Below are positions 24,113-35,012 of a DNA stretch of 64,000 bases, piece after piece. Within the stretch, counting starts at the first letter, position 1. Every line of letters begins with the position of its first letter. Made by a program: the position numbers and the translations under genes. The notes below the pieces were generated by a model. That model saw only the letters and a list, made by a program, of their open reading frames with translations, did not search any database and was not told the DNA's origin. The stretch comes from Pohlia nutans. Taxonomy: Eukaryota; Streptophyta; Bryopsida; Bryales; Mniaceae. The stretch covers positions 5,706,501 through 5,770,500 of the forward strand of contig CM040101.1 of NCBI GenBank assembly GCA_022496805.1, given 5' to 3'.

Positions 24113-24680
24113 TTAACCCATAACTGCCTAAGCCCTCATTTTCTGCTTGATGTACAGAATTGAATTTCGGTTTCTCATTCGTCATGCACTTTTTGCAAGT
24201 AAAAAAAGTACTAGAGATTTCTATAGCAAGATAGCTTCATGCATGTGTGATCTGATTAGAAAAAGGATGGTTTGTGAAAATTTTATGCCTCATTTCATAC
24301 TACATTGTTCCACCAAAATTTTCTATGATCTTAGTTCAAAACAAATCAAAAGTGCTCTTGAAAAAACCAACTCATAAATTAGAGCAACCAAAAAATCTCC
24401 AAAAATCACTACAGTTAAAGTATTACATTTCAACCCATCACAACGAATTCCATCTACAGATTATCAATGTCTCATTATTAATTGAATTTTAAGTTTCAAA
24501 TTTTATACAAAAACATTAGTTATTGCAATCCTAGATCTAACTGTATGGATAGAATCTAAAATCCATAACGTAAAACTTTTATTCAGGCATCAAATTCAAA
24601 ATATCCTTTTTAGTTGCATTTTATAGTGCATCTTTGCAATTCTCCAAATCTGAAGAGGGTTGTAGGCATTTAGGGGTTGA
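24113..24680 (+). mobile_element. piggyBac-like MITE, family A
   Basis: 568 bases running from TTAACCCATAACTGCCTAAG to GTAGGCATTTAGGGGTTGA. The ends are inverted repeats (CCC.TAA.TGCCTA). The right TTAA has mutated to TTGA. The element at 60631-61206 is the same sequence inverted, with shared blocks such as CAAAAAATCTCC, GGATAGAATCTAAAAT and GCATTTTATA. No coding capacity. Confidence 0.7.
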
Positions 24681-25447
24681 TTATCTTTCTCTTGCCAAAA
24701 AGTCTAAATAAAAAATAAAATAAAATGAATGAATAAATAAATAAATATTATGATTAAAAAGTGATAATAGTTAATACGCTTAGTTGCTATTATTGACGAC
24801 TATTTGTAGAAATTTCATTTTTAAGATAAATTTATGAAAAAAATCACATTATTCATGATTTCTATTTTCTTATGAAGGAAAAATACTATTCGCCTTCTAC
24901 TCCTACCACACGTAGGTTGGAAAGCTTAAGTTATCCGTTTCAGGACATTCTACCTTATCATTCAAAGGACACTGTGGGTCCCTAGTGCTAATTAATAATG
25001 GTAAGTTACGACAGTGACGTGTGGCCTCGGGAAGGACGAGGAAGAGTGAACTCCAGGGGAAGACGAAACCAAGAGCGGCGGGCGTTGCATTGCATTGCTT
25101 TGCTTTGCTTTGCGTTGCGGTGAAGGAATCATCCTCTGCAACAATACAGTACAGTACAGCCCTTTCTCGGCATCCCATATCACGCCCTGTTGCCCTTCAC
25201 TTTGTAAGAAACCACAATTCTCTGCAACAACTATCCTCTTTCAGGTCTGCTCTCTGGCTTGCTCACGTTTTTCTTGCTTGCCCATTTTGCATGCATCCCC
25301 TTCACCTGCCACGTCCCTTTTTGCCTCTTTCTATTTCCTTCCTGCTGCACACCGTTCGTGTTCCGGGGTTTGTATGAATTCTTTTCGAATTTGAGTATTG
25401 TATGTGATTCGTGGTGGTTTTTCATTTTGCAGGTGAATTTGAGACTC
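24681..25447 (+). other. Upstream region of the saposin-like gene
   Basis: AT-rich until about 24900, then GC-richer. Near 25090 there is a short TTTGC/ATTGC run of about 40 bases. A plausible leader splice acceptor, TTTTGCAG, ends at 25432, sixteen bases before the ATG, implying a 5' untranslated exon upstream. The longer open frame at 25259-25597 reads through this acceptor and is not taken as coding before 25448. Confidence 0.45.
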
Positions 25448-28400
25448 ATGGCGGTCCGGAGCTTGCTATGGGGAGTGACCGCAGTGGTGGCGGTCGTGTG
25501 TATGCTAAGCATCGCGGAAGGTTCACATGTTAATCTTGGTACGACAGAGCAATTGTGCTTTTGGATTCTGATAATGTGTGCACAGCCATTGATTTAGGGT
25601 TTCAAGGATAGTTTTCTTTAGATCGAAGTGGCAAGCTTTAGTTGATGAATTCTGAGCTTAGGGTTTTTCTTTTTCTAGTTTCTACGAAAATTGAATCGAA
25701 ATTAGTGTAATGGTTGTATGCTTCTTGTGTTAGTGTAATGTTTTAATGTAATGCTTCTTGCGTTCGTGTGTGAAGGCACGGTGGCAAGGTTGGCAAAGTG
25801 GACTCGGAAGCAGGAGAATGCGCGTGTTGCGAAGATTGATTTGTGCGACACTTGTCTTCAGCTGTCGCAAGAAGCGCAATTGGTGCTGTCGGATCCAGAC
25901 ACGCCCAAGCAGGTTATCCATGTGGCGGATCAGTTGGTGTGCCGGCCCCTTCAACCCGGGCTGAAGAAAAAGGTCAGTAGAAATGATGGCCACTCTGTAG
26001 TGATTTATTCTGGATTAAAGCTTTATATTCTCTTCTTGAAGCCGTGGAATTAACCCGAGTCCAAAAATGGCCAAGTTGATTTATAATATTGTGAAAATGA
26101 TATAATTCAGATGGGGCCAGATTCTATATCATCCGAATTTGTGAAGAACATTGTATGTGTTGGTAAAAGAACGCATGAAAAATTGAGCAAATGAAAGCTC
26201 CTATATGACCTAAAAATCATGAAGCCCAAACTGGGCCTCTTGGTTGTGTTTGGATTGCTTTGATATACTTATGATCTGAGTCTAAGTGGGACCATTACAA
26301 AAATCTTGGTTGGACAGGATTTGACTAGTGATGATTTGTTGTATAGATTTTGAAAAGTTCTACAAGACAGCGATTGATTGCTTCAATTGAGTTAACATTT
26401 ATTTTAAAATTGATTTAAAAAGATTCTATTGAGTTTTTGTGAATGTACTACTAATGAGGTTTGAGGCTTGTAACCAAACCTTGACAGTACTGGTATCGTG
26501 TTGGTTGGCAGTGTGAAAGGATGTTTGCCAAATATGTACCGCAAGTGATCTTGGAGCTGGAGGCTCTTCTTGGCCCAGATAAACTTTGCTTCGAGTCTGG
26601 CCTCTGCAAGTCCCCTGCTATCAACGCATTTCAAGATGACAGGAAATCGTGCAAGATTTGCGAAGACTTGGCCACTAACGCATTGACCTACTTGGAAAAC
26701 AACAGAACTCAAGCGGAAATCGTCGTTGCTCTCCACCTTGCATGTGCACAGCTCCAGCAGTTGAGCAGACAGGTAATCAACTCTCTCTAATTACACATTC
26801 CCTGTATATTCTCACAATCTATTATTTCATGTACACAACAACTTTCACTTGTGAGTTTGCATTTAGCAGCCCACTTGTTCCCTCCAGGCACTATCGTCAG
26901 AGAGGGTTCAGTGTAGTCTTCAACTGTTCAACTACTCCCTCTTTCCAGAAATAATTGTCCTAGTTTTTGGCATTTTTTTTTCCTAGTTTCTGTCCCATGT
27001 TTCATACTTCAAAAGTGAGCCCTGTCCACTTCAAACGGGGCGGACAATGAGAGTGACACAAAAACTACATATTACTATCAAAGATAGACCATTTTTCAAG
27101 TACCGACACAGCTTTTTTAGGCAAATTTTTTTGTGAAATTGAAAAATGCCATAAACTAGGACAGTTATCTCCGGACAGAGGGAGCACTTGGTTTTACCTT
27201 TTAGTGGTCACATGTAAAACATTGGTCCAGTTTACACTGTCTGTATGGAGAGCTTGTTTGGAATGTCTCGGGCTTTGAAAGGAGAGCTAGAGAATCGGCA
27301 TTATGGATGTAATTTTCTCTTTAGAACAGTAGACTAATAATTGTATGTCGTGGACAGTGTGATCTACTGGTGGATATGTACACGCCACGAATGATGGAGC
27401 AGCTTGATAACATGACACCCGAGGAGTTCTGTCAGAAAACTAAGATGTGCAGACCGCCAAAGATGATTTTGGATAGCAACGACTGTGCTACATGCCAGTT
27501 TGTCATTCTGGAGATCAAGATCAAGTTGGAGGACCCACAGACCCAGGTATGCCACAGAGATTTCGTGTTGTGTATGCTCAGGTGCTATATTTGCTGCGTT
27601 TCTCTGTATTTTCTTAGATGTTTTAAAATTTACCTTGCGTTGTGTTAGCTTCTTGTTAGAAATAATCTCGAAGTGAGGTTCAATCTTATACGTATAAGCT
27701 TGCATTGATGAATAGGTTGAAGTTCTGAGACGAATATGGTGTGTAATGATATTCCAGGAAAAGGTGCTGGACGTGCTCATGAATGGATGCAACCGTGTCA
27801 TCAACCACGTTGACGAGGTTATGATCGTTTCCATTTCTGTCTTCCACTATTTTTGTTGTTACTGTAATAATGATATTTAGTGTTATAGGGTTTCTTACAC
27901 TACTCAAAAACCTACTTATAGTTGACACTATTCATGAACTTCCAATCAACCAGATTGCAATTTTCCAATCAAGTGTCTAGGTTACATGTAACATTGATAA
28001 CATTAGTATGGTTGTGGCCATTTAACCCTTAAAGGACATATTCCCTTTGATTCCACACCCAAAACATCTTTTAAACTCCATTTAAAGCATGATTCTCTTT
28101 CTAATTTACTTTGGTTTTATTCTAAAGAAATATAGATCCCTAAAAGGTGCTCAGTTTGACATTAAAAAACCCCATTTGATGCAATGGAGTAGAAGTTATG
28201 AGCAAGATTCTCCCAAAATAAAATCAAGCCCGTGGGGCTTGCAAAGTCGTTTAAGGTTTAACATTAGTGTTCGTGATAAGTGGTGTGAACACTAAATATC
28301 ATTATTAGTCTCCACTCAGAACTCTTTTATATCACACCTTTGGTAACAAACGAACATGAGTTCAAAACTTGGCATGCGGAAAGTGTCCAATCAGATGTGT

Positions 28401-29048
28401 ACATAATAGCAAATAATGGAATGTTATATTATGGGTGTCAGAGCCCAACGTGATTTTGAAACCAACAATCGGGTGAAAAAGTAGTAGCCCCATCTGTGAG
28501 ATTTGAGTCTCGTTTCCAAATTGCGTCCTCGAAGTCGCGAACTTTGACACCCCTATTGCAGAGTGTGATAATAATGACTTTGGAGTGTAGAAACTCCATT
28601 TTGGAACTAACAGTTGATTATAGGAACTTCCAAAACTTACTTCTATTGCTAGAAAACTGTCTGTAGGACAACGATTTCTTCTCTTTCTATTGATACATTT
28701 GTTACCTTCCTTGAATCTTTCTAAATGATTCATTTCAACTCGTAAATTTCAGTTTATTTTTTCTGCTTTTTTATTTATCTGAGTCTGTTGTCTGATGCTT
28801 AGTTCTAATGATCTTGATCTTCTTGTGTGCAGTGTAAGGCGCTTGTTGTACAATACGGCCCATTTGTCCTCGCCAATCTCGACAAGATCCTGGATTCTCA
28901 GGCTGTGTGCTGCAAAGCTGGTTTTTGCAAGTCGGGTATTTGTCCTCAGAAGGCGCAAGTGTGGACGGAGATGATGACTGAGTTAGCCCAAAAGGATGTC
29001 CCTCGTATTGAACTGCCACAGGTGGAGCGCCTCGTCAGTGATGTTTGA
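25448..29048 (+). CDS. Secreted prosaposin-like protein with three saposin-B domains
   Basis: Six exons: 25448-25538, 25776-25972, 26512-26772, 27358-27546, 27758-27817 and 28833-29048 (TGA), giving 337 aa. Residues 1-25 form a signal peptide (hydrophobic LLWGVTAVVAVVCML, then small residues). Three six-cysteine saposin-B units follow: Cys 54/57/86/97/122/128, 143/146/174/184/208/214 and 226/229/257/267/292/298. Possible N-glycosylation sites are Asn160 and Asn201. Plant relatives are the 'proactivator polypeptide-like' proteins, usually with two such domains, thought to bind lipids in vacuole or apoplast; the substrate here is unknown. Each domain is split by a phase-0 intron exactly before its fourth cysteine (K|C, Q|C, E|C), so the intron pattern triplicated along with the domain. 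Intron 2 holds a piggyBac-like MITE and intron 3 a Stowaway-like MITE. Confidence 0.92.
26050..26247 (+). mobile_element. piggyBac-like MITE, family B, in saposin intron 2
   Basis: Starts TTAACCCGAGTCC and shares internal blocks with the 33304-33517 element, such as TTCAGATGGG, GTGAAGAACATT, and the near-terminal CTATATGACCTAAAAATCAT that also occurs before the right end at 39178. The right terminus is degraded around CTGGGCCTCTTGGTT. The element is wholly intronic and non-coding. Confidence 0.5.
26935..27184. mobile_element. Stowaway-like MITE in saposin intron 3
   Basis: 250 bases beginning CTCCCTCTTTCCAGAAATAA and ending CCGGACAGAGGGAG. These are inverted, and CTCCCTC is the Stowaway signature. 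AACTAGGACA pairs with TGTCCTAGTT as a further part of the terminal repeat. The left flank is TA; the right flank is CA, one change from the expected TA duplication. Confidence 0.75.
28022..28262. mobile_element. Possible degenerate piggyBac-like MITE in saposin intron 5
   Basis: TTAACCCTTAAAGGACAT at 28022 resembles the other left ends. CGTTTAAGGTTTAA at about 28262 could be the decayed right end. The pairing is weak and rests on terminal resemblance only. Confidence 0.3.
28433..28552. mobile_element. Small inverted-repeat element, second copy at 34860-35012
   Basis: Begins GGGTGTCAGAG and ends CTTTGACACCC. The copy at 34860-35012 begins GGGTGTCGGAG and ends with TGTCTGACACCC. Both contain GAGATTTGA.TCTCGTTTCCAAAT and a GAAACCA.CAATC block. 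No matching target duplication was found, so the superfamily is undetermined. Confidence 0.55.
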
Positions 29049-30227
29049 TTGAGAACCTCTCCATGTCTCTGCTTTCAATGTTCAAAATTGTATGGTATAG
29101 GATTTTAAAGAATTTGACGCTTGTATTTACGATCATAGCTAAAAAATGGTTTGGTTCCTGATTAAGCAGATATCTATTACTTAGTTTTCAACGGTACTTC
29201 ACATAATGATTATTGTTTACCGGATATGGGAAGATTAGAGTCAATGGGACCTTTAAAATGTATTTTTCACATCTTTAAGTCAGTGTTGTGTATATCTTTT
29301 TTGGCTTTCTGTACAAGGTTGACCAAAATCCTATGGGAGTTCTTTCAATGTTCAAGATTTGAGTACCCTTAGTTTTTGAAGCTTTTCAATAGGAGGTAAC
29401 TCTTCAAGCTGATAACAACATGAGATATCTAATTGCTCATATTCAAAGCTTTTAGCATCAACAACTTGTTGATATGTTTAGGTAACTCTTTCAACATTGT
29501 ACAGTTTTTGAGTATCATCAATCGCAATTCTTCACAAGGAAACTGCAATAGAACCATAGAAATGTACAGTACATGATTACGACTGAAACTAGCAATAGGA
29601 TTAAAATTACGTCAACTTTAGTGCTACTTAGCACAAAACTTGTTTTAATTTTGCTGAAACAATACTTTTCCCTAATATCATGCAATAAAGATTAATAACT
29701 CCAAACATCTTGAGTATAACCTAAACCTTTGATCCATTATACATTTAAACAAATTTCTAAAACACTACATTTAACACCTCTATGACTTCAAACTAGGTCG
29801 AGACTAGAAACTATTAATTTCTATAATTCTCACCTGTAATTCAAAGTGCAAAGGCCAAACACGAATGAGGCTTTGGCTATAAATATCTCCAATGCAAACA
29901 TTTTAACTCCCTTGACATCCCGAGAAGTTTCCATCCACACGACAACTATCCAATAACAAATATGGTATCTTAGTTCCTTCATACTTGCATATCGTTCAGC
30001 TTCGCATGTTGCATTGGGTTGCTTACACAATCTTGCTATAGAGAGTGTTAAGATTTCATTTGAACCCTGCAAACATAACAAAATTTTGTCATGATACACA
30101 TAATCATGATGATTACTAATAATATCAGCATAAACCAAATTACACTCTTGGCAAATTGGCCAGTTAGAAAGCTTTGGAATCTCAATAAAAATTAGTGGAC
30201 AATTCTAAAATAGCATCCAAAAGCCCC

Positions 30228-31045
30228 TTAACCCTTAAGCGTCCCTAGCTTTTTTGGGCTTAAAATCATCATTGCTTTTGATGTGTTATAGGTCTAAATG
30301 TAAGTGAGGTATAGGAATCTCAACTGTAAAATCTTGTAATATACATGTTGTAGATCATGTGGATCTAATTTGGAGTCATTTGGCCATATAGATTGCAAGA
30401 TCATAGTGTTTTAGTGTAAAAAAAGGATGCTGAAATTTTCCTAGCAACACAGTTAGAGGTTAAATTCGTTTTCAAAATTACTCAAATGAAAAAAATTTCA
30501 ACTGTAAAGTAGTTCAAAATCATCATATAAACACATTGGCACCAAAAAAAACTCATGAAAAAATTTAATGTGCCCTAAAATAGCCTCGCAATGTCAAAAA
30601 GTAGCCCGAAAAGTGACCGATTTGACCCAAAAAGCAAAAAGTGTCCAAACTAGACCTGTGCACTAAAATGACTCCCAAACATTCAGAATAACATGGATTG
30701 ACATGAAAATTTTACCATGATAACTAGACTTCAAGGGGAATTCAACCCAGTAATTTTGATTGAAAACGGACATGGGATGAAGGAGATACAAGCCACCGTA
30801 GTTGCAGCCATCAAAATGCACAAAAACTGTCCAGAAAAAAGACCCCTACTTTCAAATGATCACCAAAAATTCAATTCGTCTCGGATTGATCTGAAATTTT
30901 TACCACTCATTCCATACATCATGAGGGGTTTTTTCTAAAAAAATTCATTAAAATCAAATTATTTTTGCAAAAGTTACAGCTCTTCGAAGGTGAATGTACC
31001 CCAAAAAACGTCCAAAATATGAACGTCAGGACGGTTAGGGGTTAA
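30228..31045. mobile_element. piggyBac-like MITE, family C, 818 bases
   Basis: TTAACCCTTAAGCGTCCC at the left and CAGGACGGTTAGGGGTTAA at the right are inverted repeats with TTAA at both ends. Their core, CCCTTAAGCGTCC / CCCCTAACCGTCC, is the closest in the window to the ends of the transposase-bearing element. Just inside the right end lies ACGTCCAAAATATGAACGT, a near-palindrome. It lies within the resistance-gene relic, between NB-ARC and LRR pieces. The 73-codon frame inside it is not taken as a gene. Confidence 0.7.
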
Positions 31046-32117
31046 GTAGTACTTATAAATTCAATAACACCAATTAAAATTTCAACATGCTATAAGAAAA
31101 GTTTAAAGCACATCTTTAGGAATACATCTATTTCATGCCGCAAATGAAAACCTCTCAGTAAAAGGTTTGTTGAACTCAAAACCAAAAAAACGTGCACATT
31201 CTTGTAGATGATTAAGAGTTTTCACATATTCAATCAACCAACATGGAGATACAAGAATTTATTTTAATGTCATTACTACAAATCTAAAGACAAACAAATA
31301 GTTTTGAACTGCATAGCTTCTAAAAGACTTGTGAACTTCAACTAGTATTTACATAATCTACCTTTTTTTTTTTTCTCCATCTAAGTACATGTACAACAAA
31401 TAAAACAATAGAAATCTCACCTTGTTTATGTATAAAATTTGAGTTGCTTCCAAGGGATTCCATTAGTATATTTGTTTCTCAAGTTTGCATGATGCCAATA
31501 TTTTTACAATATTGTGTCCCATATCTTACAAAAGTCATGCATGCTCAATAGCCCATCTTTTAGTTTCACTAAATGCTTGTCCATTAGCCTATTTAATGAC
31601 CAACTGGAGGTGTCATGAGGATCACTTGATTCCCAAATAACCATTGCTAGATTTTTAATGTAGCCAAGAAAGAAGCAAGCTATGTCCAGGAATAATTGCT
31701 TATCTCCATCAATTATAAGGCCATCGTAACTGATTTGAAGTTTAGAAATGATATTTTCATTGCTTCGAAGTGCAACAACTGTTGTTTTCCAACACATTTC
31801 ATCTTTTGGTAAGTTCATTTGTCACACAAGAACCCTCCCATAACTTCCAATGCTAGTGGCAAGCCACTACAAACACTTGCAATATCACGCACGAAGCCAT
31901 GGAATTTAGCATCAATGGCATTTATGGTGTTAGTGCGGAATGCACACCAAATAAACAGGTTTAGGGAATCAACAAGGTTGAGGGACACACTTCATAGAGT
32001 GCATGATTTGGTATATCTTGCATGATGTTATTCAAAACATCTTATCACGCAATGTGATAATAACTCGACTTTTTGGAGCAAGACCTTGTAACTTAGGTAA
32101 TAACTCATGATGTAGAT

Positions 32118-32290
32118 GATATAGATGATGTAAATGTAACTGTATCGTTTGTATCCTCTGTATCGTCTGTATCCTCTGTATTGTTTGTATCCTTTGTATC
32201 GTCTGTACCGTTTGTATCCTCTGTAGCATTTGTATCATCTATATCATGTTCTATATTATCTATATCATGTTCTATATCATCTATACCAAG
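32118..32290 (-). repeat. In-frame 9-base repeat expansion just after the P-loop
   Basis: Directly after the GKTT motif of the NB-ARC relic the minus strand becomes an array of GATACARAN-type nonamers (GATACAGAG, GATACAAAC, GATACAGAC), preceded by two copies of a GATATAGAACAT-like unit. Translated it gives Asp-Thr-Glu/Asp-Thr-Asn runs. This replaces NB-ARC sequence normally found there and confirms loss of function. Confidence 0.8.
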
Positions 32291-32588
32291 GGTTGTCTTC
32301 CCAATTCCGCCCATGCCACAAATGCCCACAATTCCTACATCGTCTCCCATATTCTTCAAAATATTAAGTACATCAGATGATGACTCTTTCAAGCCAACTG
32401 GGTGAAGAGCAGATGGCATAAGAAGGGGAATAGGTAGCTCATTCAACACTCTCTTCACAATCTTCTTCACAAGCTTGGCTGTATTACTACACAACCCAAG
32501 TGAAGCAAAAATTAAAGATTGTTTTTTAAAGACCTCTACCAAGAGTAACAAAGTCAATAACAAGCCCTTTTTAGCCATTCTAAACATC

Positions 32589-33000
32589 TGATTTAGTGTC
32601 CGGAGTCAAGGATACTATTTCTCAACACAGACACTATTTGAATTTTTGGACGTACAGTGTCCTAGTAAAAAGCTTTTTACTATAAAACTTAAAATGATAA
32701 GAACCTCAAAGTATTTTTCAAACTTCTGTGCACAATAACAAGTGGCAAATTCAACATGTGACACATAGGAGTTGTCCTATGTGCTCAACAATTCACTCAA
32801 ACACAATTGGCAAACTCAACATGTTCTACTAATTCAAGTTCTCAACAATTGAACTAATTCAAGCATACATGAATTGTTGAGTACTTAGATTAGTAGAAGT
32901 GTTGAACTGGGAATGACTAGTGACAAATTCCTATGTACAGTATTGTAGAGACATTATTTCTCCTCGCAAAAGACATCAGTTTTCACCGGACACTAAATCA
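32589..33000. mobile_element. Inverted-repeat element in the resistance-gene relic
   Basis: TGATTTAGTGTCCGG at the left is perfectly mirrored by CCGGACACTAAATCA at the right, 412 bases overall. A related GTGTCCCGAACACAAAATCAC block occurs near 4370-4395. The interior is AT-rich with no coding sequence. No clear target duplication. It sits between the TIR and NB-ARC parts, possibly in the original intron. Confidence 0.55.
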
Positions 33001-33303
33001 CAATTTTAGTATAGCTATATATATATATAGTCAAATACAAAAGGAATGAAGATTATCAAAGCAAGTTGATTTTTTTGATTCTCACCCATTAACATCTGAG
33101 AGCATGTATCCTGTGATGGCAGCAACTTGTCCAAGTGCTCGTTGCCATCTTCTCACATCCTCATCCCGTCCTTTTTTCTCATGTTGGTAAAATGCTTCGG
33201 CAAACGGTCCTCGATCAATACAGCGCAAATGCATGGGCTCAACATCATAGAAAACTGGGATCAAAGGCTTCTTGCTCTGGAGCATATCACAGAACTCATT
33301 TAA

Positions 33304-33517
33304 CGCCTAAAGGATCAAGGATTCATGGGTTTTAAATGACAAATTTGATCAATCATATTATGAAAATTATATTTCAGATGGGACTAAATTTTATATCACT
33401 GGAATCAGTGAAGAACATTTCATTCGTTGATAAAAAATAAAATAATTTTGAACAAAAGGATACAAAACTGCTAAAAAATATATGAGGCTCAATTTAGGCT
33501 TCTTGGTCCTTTCGGGG
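33304..33517 (+). mobile_element. piggyBac-like MITE, family B, inserted in the TIR exon
   Basis: 214 bases between perfect TTAA duplications (33300-33303 and 33518-33521). Ends are CGCCTAAAGGATCAAGG and CTTGGTCCTTTCGGGG, inverted repeats. On the minus strand the host reads TAC-TGT before the element and AAT-GAG-TTC after it. Removing the element plus one TTAA gives TAC TGT TTA AAT GAG TTC, the conserved Tyr-Cys-Leu-Asn-Glu-Phe of TIR domains. That proves a clean TTAA-targeted insertion. Relatives are at 26050, 38184, 39178 and 47022-47200. Confidence 0.85.
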
Positions 33518-34651
33518 TTAAACAGTACTTGGATTCAGCATAACCTTGAGAGAATATTGCAACATGCACAGACGCTTGATGCAGGGCATTGTCTATGGAC
33601 GTGGATGTTCCTTCACCAGGGATTATTTATCCAAAAAAGGGACACATCCAGCATTCTGAAGTGCATCAAATAGATGAGAAACAAAGGTCTTCTTCAAGTC
33701 CGGTCCCCGATGGTTCAAGAATACTTTGTAGTGTGTCAATGTCTCCATCACCAATTCCTACACCGTATTAAACATGTACGAGTATACGTGAGTGCACAGA
33801 AGGGGTATTAATTTGAACATTGTCGTATTACGTATACCTACAATAAACACATTTAGAACTGAAAATATTCACGTATACTTACATTAAACATATATTTAAA
33901 ATGAAATATATTTGTATACAAAGGTATTCAGACATATAACCTCTTGTATACAAGGGGGTTTTTAGAAAGGGTCATGGACGCACGTGATTCTCAAACATAA
34001 TGTAGAGTGCACCCCCCGAGTCTTAGCCCTGGATATCAACCTACCAGGGGCGCATATTCAAATCGTACCTACGAGAATGATTCAAATGGAATTTGTGATT
34101 CCATGCACTTCTAACCAAGGTTGTCTTACTCGACCACTAGACAAAGTGTTGAACACGATGTCCTATAGAATCTCGCCTGTTAGACAAGCATATCCTTAGT
34201 ACATATGTAATATTCTTGAATATTCTTGAATATTTTCATCCAAGTTGTTTAACAGATTTGACATTTGTTTAATTAGACAATCCATGTCAAACCTCTAATA
34301 CAAGGTCAAGTTGGAATAAAGTGTCAAACATGAAATCCTCCTTCCAACTTACAAGTCATTGCATCCAGCTTTTCATGTATAAGGTAAGCCACCCTATCAT
34401 AAGTCACCCTATGTGTGCCGCTATGTACATATCAAATTGTAAACATTGATGCAGGGTGATCAATCACAAAGTCACACAAATAGGGTGATTAACCTTAAGC
34501 AGTGCATTCGCTCCACCAAGTCATTGTCTCCTACTTTGCGTGTTTCCCAATTGAAACAGACCCCCAAAATCTCAGAAAAAACATTTTTCATTGCAACTGC
34601 GCTCTGGTAAAGTAACAGCCCAGCCTCACTCAGTATGATATCTGGGCTAGA

Positions 34652-34738
34652 ATGTAGTATCGGGAACCTCCCGTGGTGCACCCCCTGGAGAATGTCACCA
34701 GGGGGGCATTTGCCGAGGTGAGGTTCCCGATACTACAT
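34652..34738. other. 87-base hairpin with perfect 19-base arms
   Basis: ATGTAGTATCGGGAACCTC (34652-34670) is exactly complementary to 34720-34738. A second stem, CCCCCTGG / CCAGGGGG, lies inside with a 9-base loop; the region between the stems is unpaired and asymmetric. The fold has the size of a plant miRNA precursor but could equally be a tiny foldback MITE. Expression is unknown. Confidence 0.75.
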
Positions 34739-34859
34739 GTGTCCCAGCACAAATAGCATTTCTAGGCTACAACATACCTTTGGAAAAGGTGTCGGTATCC
34801 ACCCAAAATGTCGGTAAGTCACACTCAGCCGTCCAGATGCAATTGAAGGTCAACCCTAC

Positions 34860-35012
34860 GGGTGTCGGAGATGCTAGATTAATCAGGCCCAGTGCAATTC
34901 TGAAACCATCAATCACGCTCAAAAGTAGTAACCCAAACCATGAGATTTGAATCTCGTTTCCAAATCGCCTCCTTTTGCGGGACAGAAGTTGGGGGAACTC
35001 TGTCTGACACCC
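34860..35012. mobile_element. Small inverted-repeat element, copy of 28433-28552
   Basis: GGGTGTCGGAG at the left and CTGTCTGACACCC at the right; internal blocks shared with 28433-28552 (GAGATTTGAATCTCGTTTCC, TGAAACCATCAATC). Slightly longer than the other copy. No target duplication identified. Confidence 0.55.

Larger units (their letters stand above)
29355..33770 (-). pseudogene. TIR-NBS-LRR disease-resistance gene relic
   Basis: Read on the minus strand. Residual TIR start at 33770-33522 (KVFLNHRGPD, FVSHLFDALQNAGC, then a stop after FLDK and a frameshift). TIR remainder at 33303-33086 (KKPLIPVFYDVEP, WQRALGQVAAITGY) ends at a GT donor. NB-ARC pieces at 32587-31504 show the P-loop GMGGIGKTT, LLPKLQGLAPKSRVIIT, CSGLPLALEVMGG then an in-frame stop, then, frame-shifted, ISYDGL, LFLDIACFFLG and a degenerate MHD. 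LRR remnants lie at 30069-29834 (RVDGNFSG in another frame) and 29548-29355 (LRLMILKNCTMLKELPKHI). In intact genes the TIR signals by NADase activity and the NB-ARC is an ATP/ADP switch. Several stops, two or more frameshifts and inserted MITEs make it a pseudogene. Confidence 0.85.
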
